Positions 7,553 through 15,951 of a stretch of 64,000 bases of DNA are shown here, in pieces. The notes beneath the pieces were generated by a model. That model searched no databases and was not told the origin of the DNA. It worked only from the letters and a program-made list of their open reading frames with translations. Positions within the stretch are counted from its first letter, which is position 1. Every line of letters starts with the position of its first letter. Source of the DNA: Paenibacillus lentus (lineage in GTDB: Bacteria > Bacillota > Bacilli > Paenibacillales > Paenibacillaceae); the NCBI RefSeq assembly GCF_003931855.1, contig NZ_CP034248.1, forward strand, positions 1 through 64,000, given 5' to 3'. Both the position numbers and the translations under genes were made by a program.

Positions 7553-8992
7553 TTAATCAAAACTGAATGTATCACCTTGACCAATCTTTTCAGCAATTCC
7601 AGTTGTTGCGTCAGGTGCGTCATCGTGTTTGTTCTTACCTTCTTTTTGATACTTAATCATTGCGTCATAATATTCAGGAAATCTATCTTTCCAATTAGAA
7701 GGAAAGTAAATGTGATCCATTACCCAGGTTGAATTGGAAAGGATTCTAGCAGCTTTATTTTTTGATTGATGGAAAGTATTGATTTGTGTTCGATTACTCT
7801 TGAATTTCTCTCTCAGAATTCGTTCAACCGATCTTCCAAACCCTCTACCCCCATTGTTTGATTCAATATCAGCTATATTAACTTTTCCTTCATAGATCAT
7901 CTTTGCTGTTTCAGGTTCAGTTTCTTCCATAGGCGATTTAGTATAAAGAACGTCCAATATATAAGCTTCATTGTTATAGACACCATAATTGATGGAACAC
8001 AAATAATCATCGCCAGTATCGGCGGTATCTGTGTAATTTCTGATAGAAGTGAATAATAAATTACCCGCTGCATCTGTCGGAAGTTTATCGTATGTTTTAA
8101 ATGAACTGTATAACCTACCCTTAACATCAATTGGTTCTTGTTGATAGTTTGCAGAAGCAATATCAACGCCCATTGCTTTTACTCTCGCCTGATATGAACG
8201 CTTAGACAATATTTCAGGACAAAGCATTTCGCCATTGTCCTGAAGGGCTTTATATAAAACTGTTTTAATTCTTGCACCGTTTTTGTAATGTTCGATTGCC
8301 CTTCCAGCTAAATCTAGGCTATGCCATCTTGTCATTACAATAATTATTTTTCCACCTTCTTCAAGGCGTGAAAGCATTGTATTAGTGAACCATTCCCAAT
8401 GCTTTTCGAGAACATCCGCATTGTTTGCTTCTAATGCTGATTTAATAAGGTCATCTATAATTAGCAATGATGCACCAAACCCTGTTGCCGTTCCTGTCGG
8501 GGAAGTAGCCAAATAATTATTGTAGCCATTTTCTAATGACCACATATTCATTGCTCCATCTCCACGCTTAATTGTCACACCAGGGAAAATATCAGAATAT
8601 ACGATTTTATCAATATCAGCTTTTTCTTCAAGAATCGTATTCCTAACACCTTTTGAAAAAGTCGTTGAAAGTGTCTCATTGTATGAACCAGTCATAACTT
8701 TTTGAGTTTGGTCATTCCCAAGAACCCATTCAACAAGATTTCCAACTGTTCTTGATTTCCCATGCCTTGGGGGAAGATTTATAACTAAAACATCATGTTC
8801 ATCGGATTGAACAAACTCTTGAAGTTCATCACACATTTCACGTAAAAAAATTCTATCAGGCTTGTAAAAGTCAGGAGATTTGACATTGCAGTAATCGAAG
8901 AAGTTTTTTCTTGCTTTTCGTATTGCTTCCTCATTTTGAAGCAATACTAATTCTTCAAGCATTTTAAGTTCTTCAGCTTTGTTCATTGCCAT
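7553..8992 (-). CDS. Terminase large subunit
   Basis: A packaging ATPase-nuclease of about 479 residues. The Walker A-like PPRHGKSR lies near residue 75 and the Walker B LLIIDD near 180. A C-terminal RNase H-like nuclease begins with YTDTADTG near 320. The ATG at 8992 is preceded by a poor ribosome binding site, and one at 8986 is equally possible. The gene overlaps the small-subunit gene, so coupled translation is likely. It cuts and pumps DNA into the procapsid through the portal. Confidence 0.95.
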   Translation of the reverse strand: MAMNKAEELKMLEELVLLQNEEAIRKARKNFFDYCNVKSPDFYKPDRIFLREMCDELQEFVQSDEHDVLVINLPPRHGKSRTVGNLVEWVLGNDQTQKVMTGSYNETLSTTFSKGVRNTILEEKADIDKIVYSDIFPGVTIKRGDGAMNMWSLENGYNNYLATSPTGTATGFGASLLIIDDLIKSALEANNADVLEKHWEWFTNTMLSRLEEGGKIIIVMTRWHSLDLAGRAIEHYKNGARIKTVLYKALQDNGEMLCPEILSKRSYQARVKAMGVDIASANYQQEPIDVKGRLYSSFKTYDKLPTDAAGNLLFTSIRNYTDTADTGDDYLCSINYGVYNNEAYILDVLYTKSPMEETEPETAKMIYEGKVNIADIESNNGGRGFGRSVERILREKFKSNRTQINTFHQSKNKAARILSNSTWVMDHIYFPSNWKDRFPEYYDAMIKYQKEGKNKHDDAPDATTGIAEKIGQGDTFSFD

Positions 8993-9482
8993 CAAGACCA
9001 AGCTTTTCTTTTAATCTCTTGATTCTGTCAGAAAGTTCTTCGTCGGTCATACTTGAAGTTGTATTTAATGAACCTTCAACTGCAATATCCCTTCTATCTC
9101 TCCATACATCGGGTTTCCTATTTTTCAGCCAAAATATTTGCGCTGTAGTATCTCCTGCAACTTCTTTAGTTACTTCCTTGGTTGTTATAAGTTTGAATTC
9201 ACCTGTTTCAGCATCAAACATTCTTTCCTTTGTACATTCGGTATACTCATAACCTAATGCCCTTTTTAGCAATGCGTTTTCAACCTGAATATCAATTACT
9301 TCTTTTCCCCTTTTTAGGGTGTCCGATATGTCCGAATGCTTCTTTTTCCATTCGTTAAGTGTTGACCTTGAAATTCCTATATTAGAAGCAATTTGTTCAT
9401 CGGTTAGACCGTTTCTTGCCCAGGCTTCTAGTTTCAGTAAACCTTCATCCGTCAGCCAGTCTTGATATTTACCTTTTGCCAT
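8973..9482 (-). CDS. Terminase small subunit
   Basis: A 169-residue protein with an N-terminal helix-turn-helix (GLTDEQIASNIGISRSTLNEWKKK, about residues 26-50), as in DNA-recognising small terminases. A C-terminal RRDIAVEGS segment precedes the acidic end that presumably contacts the large subunit. A GGAAGGTGA site precedes the ATG at 9482. The longer frame starts at a GTG four codons upstream. It is the first gene of the late head operon. Confidence 0.92.
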   Translation of the reverse strand: MAKGKYQDWLTDEGLLKLEAWARNGLTDEQIASNIGISRSTLNEWKKKHSDISDTLKRGKEVIDIQVENALLKRALGYEYTECTKERMFDAETGEFKLITTKEVTKEVAGDTTAQIFWLKNRKPDVWRDRRDIAVEGSLNTTSSMTDEELSDRIKRLKEKLGLDGNEQS

Positions 9483-9511
9483 CTGAAGGTTCACCTTCCT
9501 TTCCGTTCAAA

Positions 9512-9547
9512 TAAAAATAGCGTCCTTGGCTTCTGCCTAGAACGCTA
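9512..9547 (-). terminator. Hairpin with T-rich tail between late regulator and terminase
   Basis: On the minus strand a stem of AGCGT/ACGCT with CT/AG and GCC/GGC pairs is followed by ATTTTTATTT. It lies downstream of the sigma-like regulator gene and upstream of the terminase genes. Confidence 0.7.
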
Positions 9548-9562
9548 ATTAGCATAATACAA

Positions 9563-9590
9563 TAATATACTGTTTAGAATGGCATACAAT
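9563..9590 (-). promoter_or_regulatory. Candidate promoter upstream of terminase genes
   Basis: The minus strand shows TTGTAT, a 16-base spacer and TATTAT, an acceptable sigma-A type match. Transcription from here would run straight into the hairpin at 9547-9520. The site must therefore be weak, or controlled at that hairpin, or not real. Confidence 0.4.
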
Positions 9591-9616
9591 CGCATAGTAT
9601 GACAAAGTATGTCATG

Positions 9617-10036
9617 TTAGTTAGGTATTTTTACATTCTTCAAAGCAGTTGAATGAATTCGGTGAACTGTCCTTAATGACACGTTCATTTTGTCACAAAT
9701 CTGCTCCCAGGTCATAAAGTTTATATACCGGTATCGTAATAAAACCTGCTCATCTGGATTTTCAACAGCACTGATTGTATCTCTGATTTGAATTTTTAGA
9801 TTAACAAAGCGGTCAACATCTTCATTAATGACTTTTTCAAGTTCTATAATTTTTGAAATTAAGTTAACAAATTTAGCGTCATTGGATGAATTGCCTTCTT
9901 GAACTCTTTCTTTAGAATAATCAATTGCAGAAATAGACAAGGATAATTGCTTCAAATCCTGCAATTCTTGTACATTGCTATTTATCAATTCATTTAATCT
10001 ATATGCTCGTTTTAAGTATTGCTTTGCTTGGGTCAT
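9617..10036 (-). CDS. Sigma-like phage late gene regulator (DUF1492-like)
   Basis: A 139-residue protein with a helical N-terminal part and a C-terminal region like sigma region 4. VLLRYRYINFMTWEQICDKMNVSLRTVHRIHSTAL has the helix-turn-helix spacing of that region. Proteins of this type (DUF1492, ArpU/Xpf-like) sit just before terminase genes in many Firmicute prophages and are thought to activate late transcription. A GGAAGGTG site seven bases before the ATG at 10036 fixes the start, 16 codons inside the longest frame. Its upstream region carries the heptamer array. Confidence 0.8.
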   Translation of the reverse strand: MTQAKQYLKRAYRLNELINSNVQELQDLKQLSLSISAIDYSKERVQEGNSSNDAKFVNLISKIIELEKVINEDVDRFVNLKIQIRDTISAVENPDEQVLLRYRYINFMTWEQICDKMNVSLRTVHRIHSTALKNVKIPN

Positions 10037-10059
10037 GATTTTGCACCTTCCCTTCTTTC

Positions 10060-10327
10060 TTGAACCTATACCTTGAACCTTCAAAAACCTTATAATATCA
10101 GTGGTTTTCTTCGTTTGGGTTCAAGGTTCAAGATAATTGTCTATATATTCTTATTTTTAGGGTATATATTATTGATCTAAATATTAAAACGATAGAATGA
10201 TTTTACTTAATAAATAAAATCTATCTTGAACCTTGAACCTGAACGTTAAATCCCTTGTTCTTATTGATATTTTCAAGGTTCAAGAAGCAAAGACTTATCT
10301 TGAACCTTGTAAGCAAACTTGAACCTT
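10060..10327. repeat. Heptamer array A (GGTTCAA / TTGAACC), between early and late genes
   Basis: This non-coding stretch holds at least ten copies of the heptamer in both orientations: 10060, 10073, 10118-10132 (two tandem), 10225-10244 (two plus a partial), 10272-10284 (two), 10299-10309 and 10318-10327. Several copies end in GATAA or GATAG. The tandem pair at 10118 and the inverted pair at 10225 flank a very AT-rich 92-bp spacer. This is the largest gap without a gene in the early/late border, and I see no ORF or tRNA in it. The same arrangement recurs at 23774-24027. Confidence 0.9.
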
Positions 10328-10390
10328 TTTCTGAATTTTCCGACTTCTACGATGAAAAATTTACTATGTCGACAATTTGAAAGTTAAATT

Positions 10391-10969
10391 TCAAATTCCG
10401 TTAACTTTAGAAGCAACCATGTCTGCGGTATGCGTCCAAAGTACAGTTTCATACTTTCTAATCGCTCTATCGAAATAAGTCCAATCATTTGTTTCATATG
10501 CTCCCATGTGATAGCGAATACAAAGAATTTCTTCTTCGGTTAAATGTATCCAAGCCGCCAGCATGAGAACTGATTTATCACCGTGACCAGGGAATAGGCT
10601 ACTTTCTTTGTATTCGTAATGATATTTTTCACCTTCAACTTCGTCTTTTCCCATGTATTGAACGCCTTCAACGTCAATGACCTTTTTATATTGATCAAGT
10701 TTACAAATGTCATGAAACATGCCGATTACATAAGGTGATCTAGGAAGCTGCCATTCCAAATTCATCCTTTCAGTGATTTCAACCAATGTTTCAGTTACAG
10801 CATACGAATGATCGAATAAGCCGCCTTCATAATTTCCATGATATTTGCGTGAAGCAGGAGCCGTAAAGAAACCTTCTTGAATTAACCAATCAAGGAAGTC
10901 TTCGTTAATGTTAGCCTTGTTCATCATTGCTTTGAAAAGTTCAATTCTATCTTTTTGATTCATCTTCAT
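10391..10969 (-). CDS. HD-domain phosphohydrolase
   Basis: A 192-residue protein with the HD-superfamily metal motif. It has an H in GLFDHSYAV near residue 53, the HD pair in MFHDICK near 85, and later His residues in LFPGHGDKS and IRYHMG. HD proteins of this size in phages hydrolyse nucleotides or similar phosphoesters, but the substrate cannot be read from sequence. A GGGAGGG site precedes the ATG. It is the first gene after the heptamer array and overlaps the next gene by four bases. Confidence 0.85.
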   Translation of the reverse strand: MKMNQKDRIELFKAMMNKANINEDFLDWLIQEGFFTAPASRKYHGNYEGGLFDHSYAVTETLVEITERMNLEWQLPRSPYVIGMFHDICKLDQYKKVIDVEGVQYMGKDEVEGEKYHYEYKESSLFPGHGDKSVLMLAAWIHLTEEEILCIRYHMGAYETNDWTYFDRAIRKYETVLWTHTADMVASKVNGI

Positions 10970-11181
10970 TTGAATTCCCTCCCAGTTCTTTTGTCCTTGA
11001 TTTGGATTCTTCCTATCAATTCAAAACCAGCCCATTCGATAATTGATTTCAAAGTTTTGATTAACCGATGAACTTTTCTATCCAGTTCAGATTCTTCCCT
11101 AACCACTGGCTTCATTGCTTGGTATGCCGTTGGGTCTGGATAGCCCGAAGCGTTATACTTTGGATTTCTGCTTTCTATCAT
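10966..11181 (-). CDS. Hypothetical phage protein (71 aa)
   Basis: A small basic protein (MIESRNPKYNASGYPDPTAY at the start) that I do not recognise. It is embedded in an operon with four-base ATGA overlaps on both sides, which supports that it is translated. The middle RKVHRLIKTLKSIIEWAGF is probably a single helix. No motif for a function is visible. Confidence 0.7.
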   Translation of the reverse strand: MIESRNPKYNASGYPDPTAYQAMKPVVREESELDRKVHRLIKTLKSIIEWAGFELIGRIQIKDKRTGREFK

Positions 11182-11369
11182 TTGTCATCACCGATTTCCA
11201 GCGGAACAAACATTTCATTCGTCACAAGCGTTGCACCTGATGGTTCAATGATGACTTTGGAATGAAACCCATAATTCTTCAGCATGTATTCCTGAAGCGG
11301 TTTGACCAGGTTGGCAAACTCATTAATTTTTTCATACTTTTCATCTGTGTTTACTTGGTTTTCAGTCAT
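11178..11369 (-). CDS. Hypothetical phage protein (63 aa)
   Basis: A 63-residue protein with an N-terminal helix and a short C-terminal beta part (SKVIIEPSGATLVTNEMFVPLE). No recognised family. It overlaps the next gene by four bases and lies six bases after the MazG-like gene, so it is probably co-translated with the nucleotide-metabolism genes. Confidence 0.7.
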   Translation of the reverse strand: MTENQVNTDEKYEKINEFANLVKPLQEYMLKNYGFHSKVIIEPSGATLVTNEMFVPLEIGDDK

Positions 11370-11375
11370 AAAAAA

Positions 11376-11699
11376 TCAATCCTTCCTGTGAATAGACTTT
11401 TGAGAATCAAAACCTGCTGGATACCTGGATTGAAGTTTTTGAATATTACGTTTCAGAACACTTTCCAAGTCAACACCTAACCCTTGCGCCAAGATTGCAA
11501 TATACCAACAAACATCACCTAATTCACCAATAAGCTTTTGCTTGTTCAATTCATGTCCTTGGTACATGTGCTTTTTAATATGGTCTGAAACTTCACCTGT
11601 TTCACCGCACAAACCAAGTACACCGTTTAGAATTAAGTCCTTTGATTCTAAGCTGCTTGCGGTTCGCATAGCAGCTATTTGATATTCATTTACATTCAT
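11376..11699 (-). CDS. MazG-like nucleotide pyrophosphohydrolase
   Basis: A 107-residue all-alpha protein with the MazG metal-binding signature. GLCGETGEVSDHIKK near residue 30 supplies the EExxE-type helix, and GELGDVCWYIA near 60 supplies the ExxD helix. Enzymes of this kind cleave NTPs or dNTPs to the monophosphate plus pyrophosphate. In phages they may counter (p)ppGpp signalling or clean nucleotide pools. An AAAGGAAG site precedes the ATG at 11699. A TTG at 11705 is the alternative. It overlaps the DUF1599 gene. Confidence 0.88.
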   Translation of the reverse strand: MNVNEYQIAAMRTASSLESKDLILNGVLGLCGETGEVSDHIKKHMYQGHELNKQKLIGELGDVCWYIAILAQGLGVDLESVLKRNIQKLQSRYPAGFDSQKSIHRKD

Positions 11700-11964
11700 G
11701 TTCAATCTTCCTTTCTACAAGTTCCATAATGCAGTAATTAGCTAAATCCATTAGGGTATCATCAATGCTTTCATCCGCAACCTTTTGTTCAGCACCTTGC
11801 ATTAGGTTTTTCAATCGACTGTACTTATCGTAAATCCTAAGCAGGATTGCGTTCGGAAGCTCATTTCTAAGCTTCGCAAACGAATCACCATAATCATGAT
11901 TCTTCTTTTCATATACTTCATTCAACTTAGAACAAATTTCAGAATGAAGTTGAACTTTATTCAT
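11686..11964 (-). CDS. DUF1599-type nucleotide-associated protein
   Basis: A 92-residue protein with the KKNHDYGDSF motif near residue 20 and LMDLANYCIMELVE at the end. Both are typical of the DUF1599 family (also described as nucleotide-modification-associated domain 1). The family is linked to modified or alternative deoxynucleotides in phages. It sits between the primase-helicase and the MazG-like gene. The ATG at 11964 has an AAAGGCGGTG site six bases upstream. Confidence 0.75.
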   Translation of the reverse strand: MNKVQLHSEICSKLNEVYEKKNHDYGDSFAKLRNELPNAILLRIYDKYSRLKNLMQGAEQKVADESIDDTLMDLANYCIMELVERKIEHECK

Positions 11965-11978
11965 TTGATACACCGCCT

Positions 11979-13862
11979 TTATTTACTAGAAAATATTCTT
12001 CTTTTTCTACCGTCAATTTTTTTATCAACAACCATAAATCCAAAGTTAGCAACGACTTGTTTTGAAAAACCGATTTGTGATATAGGTTGAAGACCGTTTT
12101 CAGCACAATAAACTGTGTACCTTTTGTAAACTTCATTCGTTGGTTCATTTTCAATTTCTTCTTTACCGATTTCTTTGAAGAAGCCAAGAATAGGGTTATT
12201 ATTTTCTTCAAACTCTTCAAGTTCTTTTTGAACCTGTTCTGATTCGGTGAATTTCCTATCAATTAGAACCCTTTTCAACGCCTTGATTCCAAGCTGAATG
12301 AAGTATTCAATTGCTTCCTGTGATTTCAACTTGTCACCGATAAAAGGAACATAGTCAGGGTCGCTACTGCTAAATTTTGCATTGAACGGAACTATGATTA
12401 GCCTTCTCAATATGGCCGCCGAATCCCTACCTTTTCCGATTCGTGGAATGTTGTTGGCTGAAAACAGCAGTTTAACATATGGTTCAAATTCAAATTTCGG
12501 TTGTCCTTTTTGTTCCGCATCAATGGTTTCGCCAGTAACAATTTTTTTGAAGTCCGCTGCATCAGTAATGAATTCATCAGAAATGTCATCCCCGATGTTC
12601 GCCAGCTTACCGAATAACATAACAGTTGAAAATCTATCGTTCAGCTTCTTCAAGTCTAGGACGGAAACATTTCTTCTTCCAAGCATCGTTTTCAACATGT
12701 TCAAAAATGTTGATTTACCGTTTGAACCTGAACCAGTAAGAATGAAGGCTTTACCTAATTCATTTCTTCTGAACATCGTGTAACCAACCATTTCTTCAAG
12801 TAGCATTCTGATTTGCGTATCGTTACAAGAAATCTTGTCTAATGTTTTATCAGTCAATTCATCGTAAGCGTTCGGGTTATAGTCCCAATCAATTTTGTTG
12901 GTAATCACATGTTCATGTGAAAAAGGTATAAAGGTATCATCATAAACGTTCAGTAGTCCATTTCGGAAAGCAATCCAGTTTGCTTCTGTTGCAGGTGTGT
13001 TTTCACGAATTAATATGTCAAGATAAGCAAGGACTTCTGCCCTTTTCGCTCTGTTCAGTTGAGGTATGTGTTTAATCATTTCAGCTTCAATTTCAGAAAG
13101 CCCGCTGATATAAATTCCATCTTTGTATAAATGCAATTGATTATTAATTCGTTTGATGTGATGATTGTTCTTCAAGAACATTGCGAATTTGTCGAATAAA
13201 AAAGTGCTTCCTTTGAAAAAAACAGGCTTTGAAAAGGCATCATCCCTAAGTACCATTTCAACTTCATCTTCAGATAAAGGTTCTTTCAGGATATAGTTGT
13301 TTATGATTCTGATGGTTTCCCTGGCTTCTTCAACTTCAAAATCATTCGACTGTAAGGTTAGAATGTAGTTGAATAAAGCTTGGTTTCTACCATCGCCAGC
13401 ATCCATGTCAAGAAAGTCTGTGCTGGTCTTGATTGGAAGCAGCCACTTAGGGAGGTCTTGCGCTTCTTCATTTTCCGCTGAATCATAAATTATTTTCCGT
13501 TCCTTACCTTCAAACTTCAGAATGGAATACGAATTTCGCTTTCCAATCTTAATATCAGCGGTCAATCCAATTGCAAGATTGGCTTTTGTTCGGTTGGTAT
13601 CAACGCCTTTATTTTTGAATAAAAAGTGTTTTCCCCTAGTGGTTTCATAAACCCTACATCTTAAATTCTTATCCTGAACAATTCTGAACAGTTTTTCACT
13701 TTGTTCAAAATCATCAATATCAATCAATATAGTGTCAGCGTCTAAAATACCTGCAAATTCGGATAGTGATTGAACTTGTTCATAGGATTTCAAATCATTT
13801 CTGCCTTTGAATTTTTCAATGCACTTTTTATTTTTGGTTTCGACATATCCCTTGAAGAACAT
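11979..13862 (-). CDS. D5-type primase-helicase (AEP primase + SF3 helicase)
   Basis: A 627-residue replication protein. The N-terminal half has primase-polymerase features: TILIDIDDFEQ near residue 45 as the acidic metal site and KHFLFKNKG near 78. The C-terminal half is an SF3 helicase with the P-loop GSGSNGKST near 370, an acidic NIGDDISDEF (Walker B region) and a sensor segment with FSANNIPR. It would load and prime at the phage origin. It is followed upstream by the phage DNA polymerase gene. Confidence 0.93.
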   Translation of the reverse strand: MFFKGYVETKNKKCIEKFKGRNDLKSYEQVQSLSEFAGILDADTILIDIDDFEQSEKLFRIVQDKNLRCRVYETTRGKHFLFKNKGVDTNRTKANLAIGLTADIKIGKRNSYSILKFEGKERKIIYDSAENEEAQDLPKWLLPIKTSTDFLDMDAGDGRNQALFNYILTLQSNDFEVEEARETIRIINNYILKEPLSEDEVEMVLRDDAFSKPVFFKGSTFLFDKFAMFLKNNHHIKRINNQLHLYKDGIYISGLSEIEAEMIKHIPQLNRAKRAEVLAYLDILIRENTPATEANWIAFRNGLLNVYDDTFIPFSHEHVITNKIDWDYNPNAYDELTDKTLDKISCNDTQIRMLLEEMVGYTMFRRNELGKAFILTGSGSNGKSTFLNMLKTMLGRRNVSVLDLKKLNDRFSTVMLFGKLANIGDDISDEFITDAADFKKIVTGETIDAEQKGQPKFEFEPYVKLLFSANNIPRIGKGRDSAAILRRLIIVPFNAKFSSSDPDYVPFIGDKLKSQEAIEYFIQLGIKALKRVLIDRKFTESEQVQKELEEFEENNNPILGFFKEIGKEEIENEPTNEVYKRYTVYCAENGLQPISQIGFSKQVVANFGFMVVDKKIDGRKRRIFSSK

Positions 13863-13901
13863 CTTTCAATCACCACCCTTCCTATGCGCGAAGTGTTCAT
13901 T

Positions 13902-15662
13902 TCATATCACCCCAAAATCAGCTAATCTTTTCTTCGCCAAGTTAATGTACCAATGTTTGTTTAGCTTTTTAGGTGCTTTTACACCATTTACTTCATCGTT
14001 CCAAATGAAGCAATTTTCAGGTGAATTAGGGATTTTGGCAGGTTTTCCAGTAGTAGCATGAACTTTCTGAACGCCAGCATCATTTTCATCAGTTGAAGCA
14101 AATATTCTAATACACTTTTCCTTTACTTCCTTATCCCCATGAAGGATTGTCGTGTATTTTCCGCTTATCTTTGAAACTAGCTGAAATTCTTTCAATTCAT
14201 CACATTCCATAACGGTTTGTTCAACTGGAATATCCTTTATCATGAAGTTGATTAAAGCCTTGTTTACAATAGGAAGGTCATAATCAAGCTTGTTCAATTT
14301 CTTCACATATGCGCCCTTTGACTTCCATCTTGGTTTGCCCTTCTCGTTGTACAGTTCCCCATGCGGCACAATAACATAGTTATTAACATCCTTCTGAAAA
14401 ACCCTTCTGAATTCTTCAAATTCTAGCTGTAACCCCGTGCGCTGCTCCCATTCATGGCAAATATCATCAATCAGAAAAAAGCTTTTATCTGAACCATCGG
14501 GAAGTTTTATTAAAACACCATCTGTATTGCTTTGAATGATTTGACAGTAAGGTTCAAGTTTTTCTATTAAATCTAGCAACAGTAACTGACCGTATACGCA
14601 AACTCTATTGGCTTGTCTTGGGTCATAAAGATTATTATTTTTGTCCTTCATTGCCCCATACGTACCGTTCAAAACAAGTTTTAGGGGAAGGTCTAAGGGA
14701 TTTTTCTCAGCTTTATATTGAAGTCTGGTATGATAGATTTCTTCATACTTCTTAGGGTCTTTCATATTTCGGCTTCCCAGGTTGTAAAGAATCATCAAAG
14801 ATGGGTATAAGGAAGCAACGTCCATATTAATGAAATATCCGTCACCTGTGTACTTATCTATAGCGCCATGTACGCCACCCCAACCGAATACATGCGGAAC
14901 ACCTGCAACCATGATTTCAAGTTGATTTTTCTTCGATTTAGGGTTATCAGGGTCAACGTTATATTTTCTGTTTTCAGGGTTAGCATACCAGTCAACGACT
15001 ACCTTATATTTTTCAATTTTCAAAGTGGAAGGGAAATCTATATCAAATTCATCATCACGTTCGACTTTATTTGCATCCAGTATGATAGATGAAAGTTGAA
15101 CTTTAGTTCTTGAAAGTAAGAATAAATCCAACGGCTTCCCTTGACACGCCAGCTTTACCAAACCAATATGCGCTTCAAAATCATCTTTCCGTTCCAGGAA
15201 TACTTCAATGGTTTGTTCAACGTCATGGCGACAGTATTCAACCGTTTCTTCGATTTCTTCTTTCGTAAGCTTTCGGTCAATGTCGAATGGAACGCTTGAT
15301 TCCTTGATGTTGTTCCCCATGAATCCCTCAAAGGTTTTCAGCCCTCTATCAATGTTTGTCATTACGTCATAATTGATTAATTTTATATTTCTCAACAACG
15401 AAGAAAATTTCCAGCCTGGGTTTCCCTTGACGATGATGTAATCATTTATTTTCTTTGGGTCAAACCCGCATAAAATTCCTTTTAAAATGTATTGGTCATA
15501 ATGGCGGCTATTGAATCCAACCCATATTTCGTTTTCATTTTCTTTATGCAATTTTTCAAGTGCTTCAGGGTCATTAATGATGACATGTTCCTTCCTTTTC
15601 ATCATGTCAATGACTACAACCAACCAATCATGCTTGAAAACCTCAAAGTCATAAAATAACAT
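13902..15662 (-). CDS. Family B-like DNA polymerase
   Basis: A compact 586-residue polymerase. The N-terminus carries a DEDDy 3'-5' exonuclease: YDFEVF at residues 4-9, FNSRHYDQY near 55 and YCRHDVEQT near 143. The polymerase part has motif A DVASLYPS near 285, motif B KLVLNGTYGA near 335 and motif C in SNTDGV near 390. The start at 15662 is set by GATGAGG eight bases upstream. An ATG at 15680 has no site. It lies three bases after the preceding zinc-finger gene. The enzyme copies phage DNA with the D5-type primase-helicase. Motif C reads NTD, not DTD. Confidence 0.88.
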   Translation of the reverse strand: MLFYDFEVFKHDWLVVVIDMMKRKEHVIINDPEALEKLHKENENEIWVGFNSRHYDQYILKGILCGFDPKKINDYIIVKGNPGWKFSSLLRNIKLINYDVMTNIDRGLKTFEGFMGNNIKESSVPFDIDRKLTKEEIEETVEYCRHDVEQTIEVFLERKDDFEAHIGLVKLACQGKPLDLFLLSRTKVQLSSIILDANKVERDDEFDIDFPSTLKIEKYKVVVDWYANPENRKYNVDPDNPKSKKNQLEIMVAGVPHVFGWGGVHGAIDKYTGDGYFINMDVASLYPSLMILYNLGSRNMKDPKKYEEIYHTRLQYKAEKNPLDLPLKLVLNGTYGAMKDKNNNLYDPRQANRVCVYGQLLLLDLIEKLEPYCQIIQSNTDGVLIKLPDGSDKSFFLIDDICHEWEQRTGLQLEFEEFRRVFQKDVNNYVIVPHGELYNEKGKPRWKSKGAYVKKLNKLDYDLPIVNKALINFMIKDIPVEQTVMECDELKEFQLVSKISGKYTTILHGDKEVKEKCIRIFASTDENDAGVQKVHATTGKPAKIPNSPENCFIWNDEVNGVKAPKKLNKHWYINLAKKRLADFGVI

Positions 15663-15664
15663 AT

Positions 15665-15886
15665 TTATAACCTCATCCATGTTTGATAATCGGCTTCAGA
15701 AGGTTCAAAATTATTTTCCTTTTCCATTTGACGCTTGTGTTCTTGTTGTATTTGAGGATAGCAATCATTACAACAAGTCCTTCCCCCATATCCCGTAAAT
15801 CCATGAATTGTGTGATAAGCCCTTTTTTCTTTACAAATCGAACAACCGACAGGAGTTTCATAACGTTTCTTACGTCTCAAAGCCAA
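15665..15886 (-). CDS. Small Cys-rich (zinc ribbon-like) phage protein
   Basis: A 73-residue protein with CSICKEKR near residue 15 and CCNDCYPQI near 38. Two CxxC pairs suggest a zinc-binding knuckle. A TTG at 15886 preceded by AGGTGGGG at seven bases is the likely start, because no ATG fits. No closer family is recognised. It stands directly upstream of the polymerase gene and below a hairpin terminator. Confidence 0.7.
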   Translation of the reverse strand: MALRRKKRYETPVGCSICKEKRAYHTIHGFTGYGGRTCCNDCYPQIQQEHKRQMEKENNFEPSEADYQTWMRL

Positions 15887-15903
15887 GTCGTTTCCCCACC
15901 TTT

Positions 15904-15942
15904 CATTAAATAAGAGAAGGGAAAGGATGCTTCCCTTCTCTT
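15904..15942 (-). terminator. Hairpin below the DUF669 gene
   Basis: AAGAGAAGGGAA and TTCCCTTCTCTT form a perfect 12-bp stem with a 7-base loop. On the minus strand it is followed by a short T/A-rich stretch (TTATTTAAT), so termination may be partial. Confidence 0.75.
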
Positions 15943-15951
15943 AGAAGACTG

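Noticed and set aside
10118..10284. GGTTCAA heptamers resembling the T-loop of tRNA genes
   Set aside because: No acceptor stem, anticodon arm or D arm can be drawn around them. The copies are tandem and in both orientations.
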